64,000 nucleotides of DNA from Polaromonas sp. Its GTDB lineage: Bacteria > Pseudomonadota > Gammaproteobacteria > Burkholderiales > Burkholderiaceae_C. How positions within the stretch are numbered: position 1 is the first letter of the stretch; every line of letters starts with the position of its first letter. Shown in pieces: positions 61,117 to 64,000 of this stretch. The translations under genes were made by a program, and so were the position numbers. Location: the NCBI RefSeq assembly GCF_029945925.1, contig NZ_JAQSDN010000044.1:124001-188000 (forward strand), in the 5' to 3' direction. The notes under the pieces were generated by a model. The model had not been told where the DNA came from and searched no databases. It was given only the letters and a program-made list of their open reading frames with translations.

Positions 61117-61659
61117 ATGTTGACCGCTGAACAAATCATGGCTTCCCACAAAGCAACCGTTGAAACCCTGTTTGGTCTGACCAGCAAGGCTTTCGAAGGT
61201 GTCGAGAAACTGGTTGAACTCAATGTCCAGGCTTCCAAGGCTGCCCTGGCTGAAACCGCCAACCACACCCAGACCCTGCTCGGCGCCAAAGACGCCCAGG
61301 AACTGCTGGCCCTGCAAGCCAGCCTGATGCAGCCCCTGGCTGAAAAAACAGCCGCTTACAGCCGCCACCTGTACGACATCGCCACCGGCACCGGTGCTGA
61401 AGTCGGCAAGGCTTTCGAAGGCCAGGCTGCTGAAGCCCAAGCAAAATTCATGGGCCTTGTCGACAGCGCCGCCAAAAACGCACCGGCCGGTTCCGAGTCC
61501 GCTGTGGCCGTGATGAAAAGCGCCGTGGCTGCCGCCACCAACGCTTTCGAGTCGGTTCAGAAAGCTGTCAAACAAGCCAGCGACATGGCCGAAGCCAACC
61601 TCACCGCAGTGACCAACACCGCCGTGAACGCCACCAAGACCGCGTCCAAAAAACGTTAA
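61117..61659 (+). CDS. phaP: Phasin (polyhydroxyalkanoate granule protein)
   Basis: 180 residues of the PhaP family: [46 protein letters not shown], an amphipathic helical rod to the C-terminus with an Ala-rich, Lys-ended tail (ATKTASKKR). It coats polyhydroxyalkanoate granules and controls their size. GGAGAT precedes the ATG. Controlled by PhaR-like boxes and closed by a strong terminator. Confidence 0.93.
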   Translation: MLTAEQIMASHKATVETLFGLTSKAFEGVEKLVELNVQASKAALAETANHTQTLLGAKDAQELLALQASLMQPLAEKTAAYSRHLYDIATGTGAEVGKAFEGQAAEAQAKFMGLVDSAAKNAPAGSESAVAVMKSAVAAATNAFESVQKAVKQASDMAEANLTAVTNTAVNATKTASKKR

Positions 61660-61830
61660 TGAACTGGGCTTGAATTTGCGGCCCGAGCCGCCAGCTGATT
61701 CAAGCCGGGTTTGAAAAACTCAAACCCTACAGATTCCGGAGCCTGCTGCCGATAAGCCATTGTCGGAGCGCAGGTTCCCACCGGTTGTCTCCTCGGGTCC
61801 TTCCAGAAATCAAGTTTCACGGACCCCTTC

Positions 61831-61862
61831 AAAGCCTGATCGCAAGATCAGGCTTTTTTTTG
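61831..61862 (+). terminator. Intrinsic terminator between phaP and the patatin-like gene
   Basis: AAAGCCTGATC, GCAA loop, GATCAGGCTTT and a run of T. It serves phaP and, being symmetric, can also serve the convergent minus-strand gene. 171 bases after the phaP stop. Confidence 0.9.
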
Positions 61863-61920
61863 GGAAAAATGGTCTTGAGCCCTTGCCAGTATTGCGCCGG
61901 CAGCTATCAAAAACAGAGCA

Positions 61921-62868
61921 TCAACGCGCTACCGTACGCAAGGTGTCCATCTTCGCCCTGAGTGCGGGCAGCGCCGCGCGCATCGCCGCCCGTCCCGCAT
62001 CGATGGCACGTTGCCGGGCCGAGAAGTCCGCGCTTTTCAGGCCGACCTGGGAAGGCTGCACCACCACATCGGCATCCTTCAACTCGTACTGGTTGATGCT
62101 TTTGCCCATGATGGCAAAGGTCTGCAGCAGGATCTGCAGCGTGCCGTCGGCCGTGTTGGCTTCGGGCGGATTGGAGATATCGACGGCAATCACCAGCTCG
62201 GCGCCCATCTGCCGCGCAAAACGCACGGGCACCGGCGACACCAGGCCGCCGTCCACATACTCGCGGCCATTGATCTTGACCGGCACAAACACCGCCGGCA
62301 CGGCGCTCGATGCGCGCACGGCCATGCCGGTGTCGCCGCGCTGGAACAGCACCGGCTGGCCGCTGCCCAGGTCCGTTGCCACGATGCCCAGCGGAATGGC
62401 CATGTTTTCCATCAGCCGGCCCGCCACCAGATCGTTCACATAACGACTCAGGGCCTCGCCGCGAAACATGCCGCGGCCGAAAATCGGCAGCATCCAGTCG
62501 GTGATCGCGACCTCCTCCATGTTCAGGGCCGTCTGCTGCAGCTGCGCGCTGCTTTTGCCGCTGGCATACAGCGCCGCGACCAGGCTGCCGGCCGAGGTGC
62601 CCACCACCACGGAGGGCCGGATGCCGGCTTCTTCCAGCACCGCAATCACGCCCACATGGGCAAACCCGCGCGCCGCCCCGCCGCCCAGCGCCAGGCCGAT
62701 ACGCGGCGCGCGCTGGGCCGGGGTCTCGACCACCGGACCGGCGACTGGCGCCACCGTGCCGGCCGGCAGGCCGGCGCAACCGGCCAGCATCGCCAGCCCG
62801 GCCGCAGCGGCCGCACATGCTACCCCGCGACCCAGCGAGCCGGTCGCCCGGCCCACGGCAACTTTCAT
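61921..62868 (-). CDS. Patatin-like phospholipase lipoprotein
   Basis: 315 residues from ATG 62868. Lipoprotein signal with lipobox (LAMLAGCAG, Cys near residue 30), oxyanion loop GGGAARGFAHVG, nucleophile GTSAGS and DGGL in the YVDGGLVSPVP segment, as in NTE/RssA-type patatins. It is predicted to sit at the periplasmic face of a membrane and hydrolyse lipids. Distinct from CapV (no close sequence match, has an export signal). Divergent from the iron-binding protein gene. Confidence 0.9.
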   Translation of the reverse strand: MKVAVGRATGSLGRGVACAAAAAGLAMLAGCAGLPAGTVAPVAGPVVETPAQRAPRIGLALGGGAARGFAHVGVIAVLEEAGIRPSVVVGTSAGSLVAALYASGKSSAQLQQTALNMEEVAITDWMLPIFGRGMFRGEALSRYVNDLVAGRLMENMAIPLGIVATDLGSGQPVLFQRGDTGMAVRASSAVPAVFVPVKINGREYVDGGLVSPVPVRFARQMGAELVIAVDISNPPEANTADGTLQILLQTFAIMGKSINQYELKDADVVVQPSQVGLKSADFSARQRAIDAGRAAMRAALPALRAKMDTLRTVAR

Positions 62869-62881
62869 GATCGCAAAGCTA

Positions 62882-62900
62882 TTGAGAATAATTCGCGTTT
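62882..62900. promoter_or_regulatory. Fur-like box between the patatin and iron-binding genes
   Basis: TTGAGAATAATTCGCGTTT resembles the Fur consensus half TGAGAATAATT, with a poorer right half. It lies 41 bases before the iron-binding-protein start and 14 bases before the patatin start. Confidence 0.55.
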
Positions 62901-62941
62901 GTATTACACTGACTTCCATTCCAACCTTCACAGTTCGCACC

Positions 62942-63997
62942 ATGTTGAAAAAATCCCCGATTCTGGCCACCCTGGCCGTGGCTGCCACCCTGATAGCCAG
63001 CGCAGGCGGCGTCAACGCGCAGGAACAGGTGGTCAACCTGTATTCTGCCCGCCACTACCAGACCGATGAGGCGCTTTACAGCAATTTCACCAAAACCACC
63101 GGGATCAAAATCAACCGGGTGGACGCCGACGATGCCGGCATCCTCGCGCGGCTGAAAGCAGAAGGCGCAGCCTCCCCGGCCGACGTGATCCTGCTGGTGG
63201 ACGCAGCGCGGCTGGTCAAGGGCGACAGCGAAGGCCTGTTCAAGCCCATCAAGTCACCCCTGCTGGAAAAGGCGATTCCGGCGCAGCTGCGTGCCCAGGC
63301 CACGCCCGAAGGCACCACCTGGTTCGGTTTTTCCACCCGCGCCCGCGTCATCGTTTATGACAAGCTCAAGGTCAACAAAGCCGATGTCGATACCTATGAG
63401 GAACTCGCCGACCCGAAAAACAAGGGCCTGCTCTGCACCCGTTCGGGTTCACACCCCTACAACCTGTCGCTGTTCGGCGCGGTGACCGAGCATCTTGGCG
63501 CCGCCAAGGCCGAAGAGTGGCTCAAGGGCATGGTGGCCAACATGGCCCGCCCGCCCAAGGGCGGTGACACCGACCAGATCAAGGGCGTGGCCAGCGGCGA
63601 ATGCGCTATCGCCATCACCAACAGCTACTACCTCGCGCGCATCCTGCGGTCTTCCGCGCCGGAAGACAAGGCCATCGCCGACAAGGTCGGTGTGGTGTTT
63701 CCCAACCAGCAGTCCTGGGGTACCCACGTGAACATCGCCGGTGCGGCCGTCGCCAGAAACGCCAAGAACAGCGCCAATGCGGTGAAATTCATGGAGTACC
63801 TGGCCAGCCCCGAGGCGCAGAACTATTTTGCCAACGGCAACAACGAGTGGCCCGCCGTCGCCGGCGTGAAGCTCAGCAACGCGGCCCTGCAGGCCATGTC
63901 GGGCGGCAGCTTCAAGTCCGAAACCATCCCGAGCAGCACGGTCGGCGCCAACCAGGTGAAGGTGCAGCAGATGCTGGACCGCGTCGGCTACAAATAA
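62942..63997 (+). CDS. Fe(III) ABC transporter substrate-binding protein (FbpA/FutA family)
   Basis: 351 residues: signal peptide (LATLAVAATLIASAGGVNAQ), then VVNLYSARHYQTDEALYSNFTKTTGIKINRV, and the ferric-ion-binding tandem tyrosines in ITNSYYLARIL near residue 220. It delivers Fe(III) in the periplasm. The Fur-like box upstream fits iron-starvation induction. The window ends 3 bases after the stop; permease and ATPase genes may follow. Confidence 0.93.
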   Translation: MLKKSPILATLAVAATLIASAGGVNAQEQVVNLYSARHYQTDEALYSNFTKTTGIKINRVDADDAGILARLKAEGAASPADVILLVDAARLVKGDSEGLFKPIKSPLLEKAIPAQLRAQATPEGTTWFGFSTRARVIVYDKLKVNKADVDTYEELADPKNKGLLCTRSGSHPYNLSLFGAVTEHLGAAKAEEWLKGMVANMARPPKGGDTDQIKGVASGECAIAITNSYYLARILRSSAPEDKAIADKVGVVFPNQQSWGTHVNIAGAAVARNAKNSANAVKFMEYLASPEAQNYFANGNNEWPAVAGVKLSNAALQAMSGGSFKSETIPSSTVGANQVKVQQMLDRVGYK

Positions 63998-64000
63998 GAC

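Noticed and set aside
62011..63069. 352-codon plus-strand frame overlapping the patatin gene
   Set aside because: Antisense shadow with His/Gln-rich composition; the patatin motifs on the minus strand are unambiguous.
1..64000. CRISPR arrays, rRNA genes or known riboswitches
   Set aside because: No regularly spaced direct repeats of CRISPR length, no rRNA-like stretches and no riboswitch core that I can recognise.

Overview
The window reads as a chromosomal segment from a betaproteobacterium of the order Burkholderiales, most likely family Comamonadaceae (Polaromonas/Rhodoferax-like). The basis is the gene set: an EarP/EF-P pair whose EF-P carries Arg32, a phasin, a TRAP carboxylate cassette, and the local order ppiD, tRNA-Val, hupB. 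This taxonomic call is inference; there is no rRNA gene here.

Bases 1 to about 25,940 are an accessory island. It ends in a tyrosine recombinase (24040-25830, minus) that faces the 3' end of tRNA-His (25944-26019, minus), the classic layout of an element integrated at a tRNA 3' end. The other end lies off the left edge. Its cargo, left to right: a replication-relaxation-like protein, a P-loop kinase-like protein, a decayed McrC fragment fused to a relaxation-protein fragment, a HEPN-type protein, several unknown genes, a complete type II CBASS operon (capV-dncV-cap2-cap3, 10485-14762), a 2OG-Fe(II) oxygenase, an SOS-regulated umuDC cassette with its own LexA box, two secreted cysteine-rich proteins, an XRE-type regulator and an SSB-like protein. 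Divergent from CBASS is a tightly overlapping operon: sigma-70-like factor, 131-residue acidic protein, ImmA/IrrE-type metallopeptidase. In the intergenic region between them I find three copies of GCGTCC-N15-GGAGTC with identical spacing, two pointing at capV and one at the sigma gene. This looks like a dedicated sigma/protease switch for the CBASS operon and is the most interesting signal in the window.

Bases 25,944 to 49,290 are mostly housekeeping: tRNA-His, ppiD, tRNA-Val, hupB, a tartrate/D-malate dehydrogenase, a haloacetate-dehalogenase-like hydrolase with a divergent LysR regulator, a DMT exporter, pgsA, uvrC, earP, a PmrAB-like two-component system with a phosphoethanolamine transferase inserted between earP and efp, a LOG-family protein, an MFS transporter, rmuC, a hydroxyacid dehydrogenase, a complete IS4-family insertion sequence (45691-47019) sitting in the 3' end of a badly decayed Na+/H+ antiporter gene, pncB and an FKBP-type isomerase.

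Bases 49,508 to 56,844 form a coherent catabolic operon: GntR regulator, TRAP transporter (P, Q, M), FAD-dependent oxidoreductase, enoyl-CoA hydratase, CoA-transferase. It probably imports and CoA-activates an organic acid that I cannot name. The right end carries a nitroreductase, a thioesterase, an HDAC-family deacetylase, a periplasmic-binding-protein gene, a phasin flanked by PhaR-like boxes, a patatin-like lipoprotein and, divergent from it, an iron(III)-binding protein behind a Fur-like box. I saw no CRISPR array, rRNA gene or riboswitch.
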